A DNA stretch of 64,000 nt from positions 441,323-505,322 of the forward strand of contig CALSQR010000002.1 in assembly GCA_943788505.1 (NCBI GenBank). Direction: 5' to 3'. The position numbers and the translations under genes were made by a program. Source of the DNA: an uncultured bacterium. Lineage in GTDB: Bacteria; Bacteroidota; Rhodothermia; Rhodothermales; UBA10348. Below are positions 8,534-17,077 of the stretch, piece after piece (within the stretch, counting starts at the first letter, position 1; every line of letters starts with the position of its first letter). The notes beneath the pieces are model-generated. The model did no database searches and had not been told where the DNA came from. It saw only the letters and a list, made by a program, of their open reading frames with translations.

Positions 8534-9589
8534 GCTTCGCTGAGCGTGGTTGCTATCAGGGTCGATGCCGTTCCGTCGGGCGCCTCACCAAAGGACGGCG
8601 GTGCACCGTCCGGATCCCGGTCAACAGCAGCCAAAATGGCATCCTGGTCTGCACCCACGATTTCGTTCCATCCACCCTGGGTGGTTTCGGTCCACTCGGT
8701 TTCATCGCGCAGCGTAACACAGGGACGGCCAAGCCAAACGGCTTCTTTTTGAAGACCTCCAGAGTCCGTCAGCACACGATCTGCAGCGGCTAGTAAGGTC
8801 AGCATAGACAGGTACGAAACGGGTTCTATAATGCGCACATTCGAGGGAACGTCTAGCCCCTTAAGCTTTGCCAGCGTGCGAGGATGAAGCGGGAGTAGGA
8901 TGGGCTTGTCCAAACGTCCAAAGGCGGAAAAAAATAGCTGACAGACGCGCTGGATCGTCCGTATTCTCTGCTCGATGGACGGTGGCGAGATGATAGGAGC
9001 CAGTTTTCAGGTCCGTCAATGAATCGAGCGGTGCATGAGATGCTGCCCTCTCCGCAAAAAACCGAGTTGCGTCCAACATCACATCGCCGCTCATAATCAC
9101 GCCACGCGTCATGCCTTCTCTTCTGAGGTGAGAAACCGCTGTTGGAGTGGGGCAGAACAACCATTCGGACAGTCGATCTGTCACGATACGATTTATTTCT
9201 TCCGGCATACGCCAATTGAATGAACGCAATCCAGCTTCGACATGAGCCAACGGGATGTTTAACTTAGAGGCTACCATCCCAGCGGCCAGAGTGGAATTTG
9301 TATCTCCATAGACCAGAACGGCGTCAGGACGGGGTCCAGACTTGAGAATCGACTCCAGACCCGTCATCATGGCGGCCGTCTGCTGCCCGTGGGAGCCCGA
9401 ACCAACTCCCAGATTGTGAGCAGGAGCTGGAATGCCCAGTTCTCCAAAAAACACATCACTCATGTTGGCATCGTAATGCTGACCCGTGTGCACGAGCGAC
9501 TCTGACAAGCCTTCTTCTCGGAGGGCATGGCTCACAACGGCTGCTTTCACAAATTGTGGGCGAGCACCCACTACAGTCACGATGTTCAT
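8530..9589 (-). pseudogene. Second UDP-GlcNAc 2-epimerase, interrupted by a single-base frameshift
   Basis: The N-terminal part reads GARPQFVK, HTGQHYDANMSDVFF, GDTNSTLA, HVEAGLRSFNW and EEINRIVTDRL. It leaves the family sequence just after ENTDDPARLSAIF. The C-terminal part (LPLHPRTLAKLKGL, TDSGGLQKEAVW) resumes in the next frame. The switch sits at a run of seven A on the plus strand (8928-8934, seven T in the mRNA). Removing one base restores about 352 continuous residues close to its paralogue at 6237. It overlaps both neighbours as ATGA. It could be a real mutation, a sequencing or assembly indel in the homopolymer, or a slippage site; the rest of the gene shows no decay. Confidence 0.88.
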
Positions 9590-10896
9590 GCAGATGGGGA
9601 GATGAGAGTTTCGAGTAGCGCCGCCAGCGAGGCCGCCTGTTCTTTTCTGCTGAAGGCTTGAATGGTATTCGGGTTGGCACCGTTCAAGGATTGACCTGTT
9701 CTCCAGGCTTCGAGGTGCCTATCCAACTCCAACGCCATACCCTCCTCATCGTCCCAGGCCAGCATCTTTCCGGCTTCCGAGCTGGAAAGCAGACGGGCGG
9801 CTTCACCATTTGGATCGCCTATTCCTAAAACCGGACGACCAGATGCCAAATATTCGTAGATCTTTCCGGTGACGATGCCTGCGGCATTGTTTACACGGTT
9901 GATCGGTAACAAGAGCAAATTGGCCCCCAGAGTCTGAGCCAATGCTTCATGATGCGGTACATACGGAGTGTGTTGAACCCTGTGTATGGCACCGGCCTTT
10001 CTCGCTGAATCCAAGACAAGGGGATCCACGTTTCCGACGAAATGAAGTTTTAGTTCTGGCCATCTCGCTTCATTTTCAGGGTTAGCTAAGACGTTCCAGA
10101 TGGGTTCTGGATCGCGTGCAGGCGCTAGGCTGCCGGTGTGAACAATGGTAAACCCTTCGCTCTTCATCGGTTCGACGCCCGCGAAATCTTCCGGGTCGAA
10201 ACCATTCCTGATAACGGAGAAAGGGGCACCTGTAGCATTTTGCATAGTCGATGCAAGATCCTCCGTAACAGCAATGCACGCATTTGCCCTCTTAAGCGCC
10301 CTGTTTCGCAACGACAAATCCCGTTTTAATGCCCATCGGGTTGTCGGAAGCATTTCCGCATAGGCTGCATCTGGCCAAGCATCGCGCAGGTCTGCTACCC
10401 ATGGTTTCCCTGTCGCCTTGGCAATATCCCGCCCAATCAGATGTGCAGAATGAGGAGGCCCACTCGACACAATGGCATCAAACCCTGGGTCTCCCGCCAA
10501 TTCAAGCGCGGCCTTACGAGCAAAGCGGACCCAACCGACCCGAGCGTCCGGAAGGAATAGATTCGCACGAACCCAGCGCGCTAGCTTCTCTTTGGTCGAT
10601 GCATGATCGGCACCCAAAAACCCGACTCCGACCGCATCCTTTTTCTTTCGTCCCATCATAGATGCATACATCGCGTATGGATCCCAAGACCTAGTTCTGG
10701 TGATACGTGTATCGGTGGGCAGATCGTCTTCCAAGGCCGGGTCAAGTATCGGGTAGGCAGCGTGATCAGGGTCTACGGTCAGTACGATGGGCTGCCAATT
10801 GCTGGCAGGAAGGTACTTGACCATCTTCAAGCCGCGCTGAACGCCTGAACCACCTGACGGTGGAAAATAGTACGTGATGTAGAGGACACGTTTCAT
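9586..10896 (-). CDS. Glycosyltransferase (GT-B fold, family 4-like)
   Basis: A 436-residue protein beginning MKRVLYITYYFPPSGGSGVQ, the standard start of this group of GT4 enzymes; the ATG at 10896 overlaps the preceding methyltransferase stop as ATGA, so the longer in-frame extension is rejected. VSSGPPHSAHLIG and KPWVADLRDAW (N-terminal domain) are followed by FTIVHTGSLAPARDPEP, LKLHFVGNVDP, LLLPINRVNNAAGIVTGKIYEYLASGRPVLGI and a donor-site DPNGEAARLL. It acts in surface-glycan assembly together with the flanking epimerase and methyltransferase. Specificity is unknown. Confidence 0.9.
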   Translation of the reverse strand: MKRVLYITYYFPPSGGSGVQRGLKMVKYLPASNWQPIVLTVDPDHAAYPILDPALEDDLPTDTRITRTRSWDPYAMYASMMGRKKKDAVGVGFLGADHASTKEKLARWVRANLFLPDARVGWVRFARKAALELAGDPGFDAIVSSGPPHSAHLIGRDIAKATGKPWVADLRDAWPDAAYAEMLPTTRWALKRDLSLRNRALKRANACIAVTEDLASTMQNATGAPFSVIRNGFDPEDFAGVEPMKSEGFTIVHTGSLAPARDPEPIWNVLANPENEARWPELKLHFVGNVDPLVLDSARKAGAIHRVQHTPYVPHHEALAQTLGANLLLLPINRVNNAAGIVTGKIYEYLASGRPVLGIGDPNGEAARLLSSSEAGKMLAWDDEEGMALELDRHLEAWRTGQSLNGANPNTIQAFSRKEQAASLAALLETLISPSA

Positions 10897-11441
10897 TTCG
10901 TTGGTGCGCGCCTGGCAACTATGGCGTAATACCGGGGCGTAATACGCCTGAGAAGGGGCCTGAAGCCAAGCCATCCCGTGGGGCTCGTCCATTTTTCTCT
11001 ATGGACGATCTCGAATCCTGCTTTTTCTAGTAGCCAATCGAATTGCCAATCCTCGAATTCATGGTAGTGCCGGTCCCACTCGTCTGTTCGGCTCCGATAA
11101 GCAGGGGCAAACCACAGCCGAAGTGGGACAGTAGCTACAAGCATGGGTGCTCGAATATTACTCAAAAGCGGCAACGGAGAAACCAAATGCTCCAGTACTT
11201 CGAATGCGGTTACAACATCCACCTCAGCAGAGGCTGCATCTGTACGCTCATCCAAATCACCGGAAGTATTTTGGACATCGTACCCTATCGACGCCATATG
11301 ATTCGAAAGCGGATTCGCTGATCCAATATCAAGAAGGCGAGCGGGCGCAGGAGCAAACCGTGCCATGAGTGACAAGGTGTTCTCGTACCGCCTGTTCAGA
11401 ACTGGATTTTTTTCCGGGTCATATGGACCGTGTTGACTCAT
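10893..11441 (-). CDS. Class I SAM-dependent methyltransferase
   Basis: A short 182-residue methyltransferase. RLLDIGSANPLSNHMASIGY (from about residue 35) is the SAM-binding motif I, with the usual glycine-rich loop partly altered (DIGSANP), and DVVTAFEVLEHLVSPLPLL is the motif IV/post-motif region. YHEFEDWQFDWLLEKAGFEI is typical of the C-terminal half of sugar or lipid-linked-glycan methyltransferases. It overlaps both neighbours by four bases and so is embedded in the polysaccharide operon, where it could methylate a glycan or glycan precursor. The substrate is not determinable. Confidence 0.85.
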   Translation of the reverse strand: MSQHGPYDPEKNPVLNRRYENTLSLMARFAPAPARLLDIGSANPLSNHMASIGYDVQNTSGDLDERTDAASAEVDVVTAFEVLEHLVSPLPLLSNIRAPMLVATVPLRLWFAPAYRSRTDEWDRHYHEFEDWQFDWLLEKAGFEIVHREKWTSPTGWLGFRPLLRRITPRYYAIVARRAPTK

Positions 11442-13975
11442 TCAGCCTCCTCATCTACTCCTTCTTCCTTCTTTCTCCTGCGAAATGCCAAGAGTCCGAA
11501 CACAAGTAATAATCCATACGTGATGGACGCGCCTACCGCCGTGATTAGGATTCCATTTCGTTGTGCTGGCGGAGCAAAAGTTAATTCAACCGTGCTGCTA
11601 CCTGCGGGCACTGCTACTCCCCTGAGAAGATGATTAACCTGAATAATGGCTGTTTCCTCTCCATTCACTGACGCCGTCCATCCTGGCGGATAATAGATTT
11701 CGCTGATCACTAACAATCGTGATCGATCCGAGTCTACCTCAAAGGTCATGTCTTCGGCAGAGTAGGAAGCTGTTCTGACATCTCCAGAACCCGAACCACC
11801 TTGCTGTAAAACATCGTTTGGAAGTTGAGATGCATCGTACACCCATGCCGTCCTACCCGGGTTAAACGTTGGTACATCCAATTCCTGCCACATGGTTTCT
11901 GGGTCAGGAGCGACTGCCACAGAGTCAACCAGAAAAGCGCGTCCAAGAACTCCTGGGTTTTCGAAGACCGACATACCTGTGTCCTCGTCCTTGAATACCA
12001 GATTAAACCCTGGAGCGCCGCCGCCCGCTACTAAGTACCGCACGTCCAACATCCGTAAGGCTGCCGTATTCAAACCGGACGGTCCAGCAAATAGAATATC
12101 ATCTAGATAGTCTTGATACAGACGAAGCTTAGCACCGGAGTAGCCTCCCAGCGACTCATAAAAGTAGGATGGTCGTGCGTTTTGTACCGGGTGCCGACCA
12201 AATTCCAGAGACAAAACGCGGAATGACCCTTCCCCACCCGTGGCATTCTTCTGTCCAATTAAGAAATCGTCAAACGCATAGCGAGGCACAGACTGTTCAA
12301 CAGATGGAGAAGGCGAAAGCCGCCGCTCATTAATGTGGCGACGTGCTATGCCAGTCAAATCCATACTGACAATTAGTACCAGAAGCACGGCTACAAGCCA
12401 GTAAGGTAGTACGCGGCGGTAGTAGAGAAACAACAGTAAGACGCCAGCTAAAAGAACAATCAAGGCTCTCCGGGCATCAGCATTGAACACGTCGATTCGC
12501 TCCACCGCTCGACGGGATAGTTCTTGGTTGACCACCTCCATGACCTGAGGGTCCGCCGGTGATATCCCTGGATATTGCGATTGGAGCTGCGCAACAATCT
12601 GTTCCCTTTCCTGGGGTTTTTCAAAACTCAGAATAGACGTTCCAAACACATTCAAAATCAGCAATAAGGCGCCTAAACCGCCTGCTATCCGAATCCAGGA
12701 AACATCTTTGATTGGCGTTTTCTCTGCGTTTCGATGACGCACTGAAACGAGCCCACGAGCCGCAAGCAGGGCCGCCAAGAGAGAAACTATGGCAAGCCAT
12801 GTCTCGGGGACCCGAAACGCAGAAAAGAGAGGGAATGCAGCAAACATGGGCCGATTTACGATAGCCAAGTTTTCGCCCAGCGCAAACATGATCATCACTA
12901 CGATTGCGATCGACAAAGAAAGTGTTTCACGATCCCTGACTTTCCAAAAGGCAATTGCGCCCATAAGAATGGCAATGACGCCAAGATGATGCGGACCACC
13001 TGTGAACGTCTTTGCCCCCCAATAGGTAGGACTAGCGCCTCCAAAGGCATCAGCAATCAGTAAGGTGAGCATTTCGCTCGCGCCCTGGCTCCAAGCCATC
13101 GCATAGTCCCAAGCCATGCCACCAGCTCCGCCTCCAGGAGAAGATCCTCTGGTGGTAAAGGGCGTCAATTCTGCATGTGACAAATAGGGCTGAGCCACCA
13201 TCATCAACCCTAGGACCGACCCAAGGGCTAGCATCCCAGTCCCACGCAGAAATGATGTCAACTCTCCCGATCGAGCAGCGTGAATACCTTCAACTAACCA
13301 CCAAATACCAGCTGCGATGGTAACGTAATACGTGATCTGAACATGGCCCGCTCTAAGGTTGCTAGCCAAGGCGATCGCAAATAGAAGAGCTGAAACCACA
13401 GAGCGCTTCTGCAAGGCATACAGGAAAGCCAAAAGCATCCAGGGTGCCCAGGCCATGGCGATATATTTCGAATTATGGCCAGCCGCAAGTATGACAGGGA
13501 TGTAGGTAGTAAATCCATACACAACTGCTGCTAGACACGCAGAAAACGATTCTCTCGTCAGTCTAAAAGCAAGGAAATACATGCCTATAAGCAATAGCCA
13601 CATATGCGATGTCGGCCAGATCAACAATCGCAATTCGCGCATCAATACATCGACCTGAGGGACTGTCAGCTCAGGCGAAATCATGTACCCGGGCATTCCG
13701 GCAAAAACCCGGCCTGCCCAAAGCGATGCCGCTCCCGTTTCCTCTTCCACCTCGATCATTGACTCGGCCATTGCACGCCATTGAACTGTGTCTGTGGCGA
13801 TGAGCTGGTCACCGGAAAGATGTATGGGCGCAAAAAATGTCAGACCTAATACTAGGAGTAAAACAACAGAGATCAGATGCCTCTGTAGCATAGGTAGTCG
13901 GTCCCACGATCCGTGCCATGAAGGGGATGCGGATAGCGTACCACGGCGCTGACTGCGCTTCGAAGACGTACTCAA
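11438..13975 (-). CDS. YfhO-family multi-spanning membrane protein
   Basis: An 845-residue integral membrane protein with about a dozen hydrophobic helices, a large extracytoplasmic region between residues about 480 and 800, and a final helix before a basic tail (RRRKKEEG). Markers of YfhO proteins include TDTVQWRAMAE, YGFTTYIPVILAAGHNSKY and the C-terminal SEIYYPPGWTASVNG. In Firmicutes, YfhO is proposed to glycosylate lipoteichoic acid as a GT-C enzyme using a lipid-linked sugar; in this lineage the acceptor is unknown. It overlaps the methyltransferase by ATGA and follows plsC after 42 bp, supporting a role in surface-glycan export or decoration. Confidence 0.9.
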   Translation of the reverse strand: MSTSSKRSQRRGTLSASPSWHGSWDRLPMLQRHLISVVLLLVLGLTFFAPIHLSGDQLIATDTVQWRAMAESMIEVEEETGAASLWAGRVFAGMPGYMISPELTVPQVDVLMRELRLLIWPTSHMWLLLIGMYFLAFRLTRESFSACLAAVVYGFTTYIPVILAAGHNSKYIAMAWAPWMLLAFLYALQKRSVVSALLFAIALASNLRAGHVQITYYVTIAAGIWWLVEGIHAARSGELTSFLRGTGMLALGSVLGLMMVAQPYLSHAELTPFTTRGSSPGGGAGGMAWDYAMAWSQGASEMLTLLIADAFGGASPTYWGAKTFTGGPHHLGVIAILMGAIAFWKVRDRETLSLSIAIVVMIMFALGENLAIVNRPMFAAFPLFSAFRVPETWLAIVSLLAALLAARGLVSVRHRNAEKTPIKDVSWIRIAGGLGALLLILNVFGTSILSFEKPQEREQIVAQLQSQYPGISPADPQVMEVVNQELSRRAVERIDVFNADARRALIVLLAGVLLLFLYYRRVLPYWLVAVLLVLIVSMDLTGIARRHINERRLSPSPSVEQSVPRYAFDDFLIGQKNATGGEGSFRVLSLEFGRHPVQNARPSYFYESLGGYSGAKLRLYQDYLDDILFAGPSGLNTAALRMLDVRYLVAGGGAPGFNLVFKDEDTGMSVFENPGVLGRAFLVDSVAVAPDPETMWQELDVPTFNPGRTAWVYDASQLPNDVLQQGGSGSGDVRTASYSAEDMTFEVDSDRSRLLVISEIYYPPGWTASVNGEETAIIQVNHLLRGVAVPAGSSTVELTFAPPAQRNGILITAVGASITYGLLLVFGLLAFRRRKKEEGVDEEAE

Positions 13976-14017
13976 GGGCCTTTCCGGAATGAATTCTGGT
14001 GTTGTTTCGATCAGGCG

Positions 14018-14782
14018 CTAAGCTACGGAAGGCGTCTGACTCCTGTTCCATTCATCAAGCTCGGATGTCATGGCGGACTCGACCAATTCCATCAATTTTG
14101 GGATATCCTTTCTCGTCCAGCCGGAAATATCGATTGGAGCGCCGAATCTGATCATCAATACTCCCGGACGCACTAAACGCGTCTTTTCATTGTACAGTTC
14201 GTGCGCATTAAGAATGACAACAGGGACGACCGGTACCTGAGCTTCTATCGCTAATAGGAACGCTCCCCGCTTAAACTCAGACAAGGATCCGCTGTGAGAC
14301 CGAGACCCTTCAGGGAAAATTGCTACAGAGACACCGTCTCGGATTTTCTCCCCAGCGATACGGATAGATTCAATTGAGCGCTTCGGGTGCGAGCGATCAA
14401 TAAACACGGATGGGGAGGCCGCAATGGATTGACCCAAGAAAGGTATTTTTGCAAGTTCTGCTTTAGCCACCCAACCAAATGGAAAAGGCATCACTGCCCC
14501 TGCAGCGGGAATATCAAGAGCTACCTGGTGATTCAAGGCAAAAACATAGGGTCCTTTAGCACCCAGTTCAGGATGAACCGTTCGACGTATGCGGATTCCC
14601 ATTCCCCAGCATATTCCGTAGCCCCAAACTTTTGACCAGAACATGAAACCCTTGGGATTTCGTGTAATTAGGAAAGTAATAACCGTTCCAATCCCAGAAA
14701 AAACCATCATGAAGACGGTCCACACAGCGCCCCAGTAAAAGAGTACGCGGCGGAAAATTGTCGAAGTCAGTGGTCCCGACAT
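14018..14782 (-). CDS. plsC: 1-acyl-sn-glycerol-3-phosphate acyltransferase (PlsC-like)
   Basis: Transfers an acyl chain to lysophosphatidic acid or a related lipid at the inner membrane. From the ATG at 14782 the protein has 254 residues with an N-terminal hydrophobic segment, the HX4D catalytic motif in NHQVALD, the substrate motif VFIDR, FPEGSRSHSG, and VPVVPVVI. These are acyltransferase motifs I to IV in the correct order. A longer in-frame start at 14863 exists but adds a very basic stretch that does not look coding. It heads the polysaccharide operon, so it could acylate a glycan lipid rather than only phospholipid. Confidence 0.9.
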   Translation of the reverse strand: MSGPLTSTIFRRVLFYWGAVWTVFMMVFSGIGTVITFLITRNPKGFMFWSKVWGYGICWGMGIRIRRTVHPELGAKGPYVFALNHQVALDIPAAGAVMPFPFGWVAKAELAKIPFLGQSIAASPSVFIDRSHPKRSIESIRIAGEKIRDGVSVAIFPEGSRSHSGSLSEFKRGAFLLAIEAQVPVVPVVILNAHELYNEKTRLVRPGVLMIRFGAPIDISGWTRKDIPKLMELVESAMTSELDEWNRSQTPSVA

Positions 14783-14894
14783 AGTGATAAGGAATTGGAA
14801 TCCGTGAGCAGCTCCTTGCCTTTTCCGGAGCTTCCGGATCGGCTGAGGTTGGAAAATGCACAACTCGACCTGATTTTAAAAGGGGAAGCCCCCA

Positions 14895-15020
14895 ATGGAG
14901 CGACCTTTTATTTACGTCCTCCACGGCTTGGTTGGTATGATCCTCTCTTACCAGGACCCGATGCCACCGGACCAACTACCGGACCAACTACCGGACCAAC
15001 TACCGGAATTAGACAGGTAA
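14895..15020 (+). CDS. Possible 41-residue small protein with PDQL repeats (weak)
   Basis: An open frame starts at ATG 14895 after a purine-rich stretch and ends with TAA at 15018-15020, directly before the ATG of the barrel gene at 15021. The product would have a short hydrophobic stretch (FIYVLHGLVGMILSY) and then MPPDQLPDQLPDQLPELDR, which comes from the 12-bp tandem repeat. Head-to-tail contact with the next start suggests coupled translation, but a chance frame over the repeat is just as likely. No family is recognised. Confidence 0.25.
   Translation: MERPFIYVLHGLVGMILSYQDPMPPDQLPDQLPDQLPELDR
14966..15007. repeat. 12-bp tandem repeat, about 3.5 copies
   Basis: Three perfect tandem copies of accggaccaact plus half of a fourth, directly upstream of the barrel gene at 15021. 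The period of 12 keeps the reading frame. It lies in the leader between divergent plsC and the barrel gene, and so may vary in copy number between relatives by replication slippage. Confidence 0.95.
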
Positions 15021-15647
15021 ATGCCCGTGAAATCACTTTCTAAGGCCCTTTTAGTAGCGCTTCTAGCACTTCTTTCTGCTCAGAGTGCCGAGGCTCAATT
15101 CAAGGGCTTCATTCAGATCGGAATGACTGGTGCTTCATTCCGCGGTGGTAACTTGCAGGACGCATCTCCCATTTTTAGGTTGTCAGGTGGTGGCGGAATT
15201 CGGTATCTCTACCCTAGCGGGTTTGAGTTTGAAACAGGCTTGGAATACGCCGTCAAAGGATCGAAGCTTTCAGGTACGATTGATGAGATCCCAATCGAAG
15301 GGGTTTCAGAAATTACCTATGTAAGTATGCCCATATTGATTGGGTACCGATTCAATCGTTCTGGAAAACTGCAGCCGCGTCTTGTAGCCGGTGCTTCCAT
15401 GTCCTTCAAAACGGATGCGCAGATTACATTCAATGCTCTTGGAAGTGATTTTGAGCAGCAGGAAGTGGACCAATCGGTCGAAGCTCGGGACCTTGGAATT
15501 GTAGTTGGGCTGGATGCCAACCGACTGGTCGGAGGTGAGATTCTTACGCTTGGCGTGCGCTCCACATTCGGCTATTCCAATGCACGGACCGCCAAACCCG
15601 AGTTGCTAAACACGTCTATCGGGCTGTATGCAGGCATCGTGTTCTGA
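15021..15647 (+). CDS. PorT-like outer-membrane beta-barrel protein
   Basis: A 208-residue protein with a signal peptide (LSKALLVALLALLSAQSAEA, cleaved before QFKGF) and then alternating hydrophobic strands. GGGGIRYLYPSGFEFETGLEYAVKG, YVSMPILIGYRF and a final aromatic-ended strand (LYAGIVF) are typical of the PorT/OmpW-like eight-stranded barrel family common in Bacteroidota. Some relatives act in T9SS, but most have no known function. It stands alone on plus, with a repeat-bearing leader. Confidence 0.8.
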   Translation: MPVKSLSKALLVALLALLSAQSAEAQFKGFIQIGMTGASFRGGNLQDASPIFRLSGGGGIRYLYPSGFEFETGLEYAVKGSKLSGTIDEIPIEGVSEITYVSMPILIGYRFNRSGKLQPRLVAGASMSFKTDAQITFNALGSDFEQQEVDQSVEARDLGIVVGLDANRLVGGEILTLGVRSTFGYSNARTAKPELLNTSIGLYAGIVF

Positions 15648-15665
15648 ACTAGCTGAGGGACTGAT

Positions 15666-16760
15666 TCACTCAATTGGCATGGCATTCATCACGTTTTCTG
15701 CTACTCGGAGAACCTCAGCAACAGCTGGGTCTATCGTGGCGGAACGTAAGAGGTCAGAACGCGGAAACCACGTGCCAAACCCAACCACAGACGGGTTGAT
15801 GGCAGGTGTATTGACTTGATGAAATAACAGCCTAGACGAGTTGATTCCATGCTCAGCTATACTCTCCTGCCACCGACAAGCCTGTGGATGACGAGCATCT
15901 AGGAGATGGATGGCACGAACGTAGGTGCGGTCCCAGGGAAGGTGTTTAAGCAGGGCATCGACGCCCGAACAATCGGACCTGGTTCTGCTAGCAAAAACGA
16001 TCATTACTGTTTGTCCAAACAGAGACCAAGACCGTTCCAGTTCTGATAGTCTTCTGGTTACCTCGAGTAGTGCAGCTGATGGCAACGAGGTATCAGTCCC
16101 ATCACTCCAACTGCTAATTCCTTGCATTCCAAGTCCATCAACTGGTGCCACTAAGATGATGAGAGAGTCCCGCTCCTGCGGCTTAGCACCGGGCAGAAAG
16201 CCAGCAATATGCATGGAAGCGAGGTTGATTCCACTTTCTACGTCAATGGAAATACGCCAATCCCAGGTACTATTTCGAGAAAGGGAGTCAAGGCGTGCAT
16301 TCCAATGAAGACCTGCTACATTCTGTGGCAACCTTCCTTGGCCTGACATCCTTAAACTTTCCGAGAGCCCAGACACCAAATAGTCTTCCCCTCTGATGAG
16401 ATCTAAGGAATCCGGTGTAACAAGCTGAATACTGCTTTGAGTCACCGCAGAGGTTTGAGCTGCATACTGCAGACGATACTCTGCAGCCAACACAGGCTGG
16501 ATTCCAAATCCCTTCAAGCGTGCAGCGATGTACGAAGCAGTCCGTGAAAACCCTCTAGTGGCCGACTCTCTTCCTTCAAGATCAGCGCCGTCAAGAAAGG
16601 AAACGTGAGCTTGAGCTTGCCGGGTACTCCATGCCTCGGTTGCAGATTCCGAATTGGGAAGCGCGGCAGATCGTAGCGAGTCCCTTGGAACAGGGCCGCT
16701 ACAGGACGCGAAAAGAAGCGCCCCGCAGATTAATGGGAGGATATGCCGGAAAACAGACAT
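15666..16760 (-). CDS. Lipoprotein with degenerate M28-peptidase-like domain
   Basis: From ATG 16760 the 364-residue protein starts with a signal peptide ending in a lipobox (LLFASC), so it is lipid-anchored. The N-terminal segment FLDGADLEGRESATRG and YIAARLKGFGIQPV matches the start of M28 aminopeptidases. The catalytic region is altered: the usual HxD is PVD in LIILVAPVDGLG, the DDNASG motif is replaced by DGTDTSLPSA, and the catalytic Glu pair is missing in VMIVFASRTRSD. It is therefore probably an inactive pseudoprotease, perhaps a glycan- or peptide-binding lipoprotein. An in-frame ATG at 16784 is an alternative start that lies inside the adjacent hairpin. Confidence 0.7.
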   Translation of the reverse strand: MSVFRHILPLICGALLFASCSGPVPRDSLRSAALPNSESATEAWSTRQAQAHVSFLDGADLEGRESATRGFSRTASYIAARLKGFGIQPVLAAEYRLQYAAQTSAVTQSSIQLVTPDSLDLIRGEDYLVSGLSESLRMSGQGRLPQNVAGLHWNARLDSLSRNSTWDWRISIDVESGINLASMHIAGFLPGAKPQERDSLIILVAPVDGLGMQGISSWSDGTDTSLPSAALLEVTRRLSELERSWSLFGQTVMIVFASRTRSDCSGVDALLKHLPWDRTYVRAIHLLDARHPQACRWQESIAEHGINSSRLLFHQVNTPAINPSVVGFGTWFPRSDLLRSATIDPAVAEVLRVAENVMNAMPIE

Positions 16761-16790
16761 GGCGGGATGAATGTAGCCATTCATCCCGCC
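16761..16790 (-). promoter_or_regulatory. Perfect 13-bp inverted repeat abutting a start codon
   Basis: Arms 16761-16773 and 16778-16790 are exact reverse complements with a 4-base loop. In minus-strand RNA the stem ends at the base immediately before the ATG at 16760. It could hide the ribosome-binding region of the lipoprotein, or end transcription of the small open frame at 16848-16979, although a clear U-tract is lacking. Confidence 0.6.
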
Positions 16791-16847
16791 ATGCGCACGA
16801 AGTCTTGCTATATCCGCCACGTAAATGTGGACAGATCTACCGCTTAT

Positions 16848-16979
16848 TTACTTGCGGTCCTTATCTGACTCGAGAGAACCTTTGTGCTTCTCAGCGACGC
16901 CCGAGTTGAAACGCTCAAGAGCTCGGCGAACGGCATCCCGCTGAGTCTGAAGAACCTGGTTAGGAAGTTCTTGGGTCAT
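16848..16979 (-). CDS. Hypothetical 43-residue charged small protein
   Basis: ATG at 16979 and TAA at 16848-16850 give MTQELPNQVLQTQRDAVRRA followed by LERFNSGVAEKHKGSLESDKDRK. The composition is strongly helical and charged, unlike random frames of this region, and an AGGA lies nine bases before the start. It sits between the divergent M28 peptidase and the lipoprotein, with the 13-bp hairpin 58 bp downstream. No family is recognised. It could be a helical adaptor or a chance frame. Confidence 0.45.
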   Translation of the reverse strand: MTQELPNQVLQTQRDAVRRALERFNSGVAEKHKGSLESDKDRK

Positions 16980-17077
16980 CCGAGTGATTCCTACCCAAGT
17001 TGATCTGCATGAGTCAGTTCGTTGACCCTCATCTCTAAATTCCGTAGGATCAGGCTCCCACTATTCAGTCTGATCGT

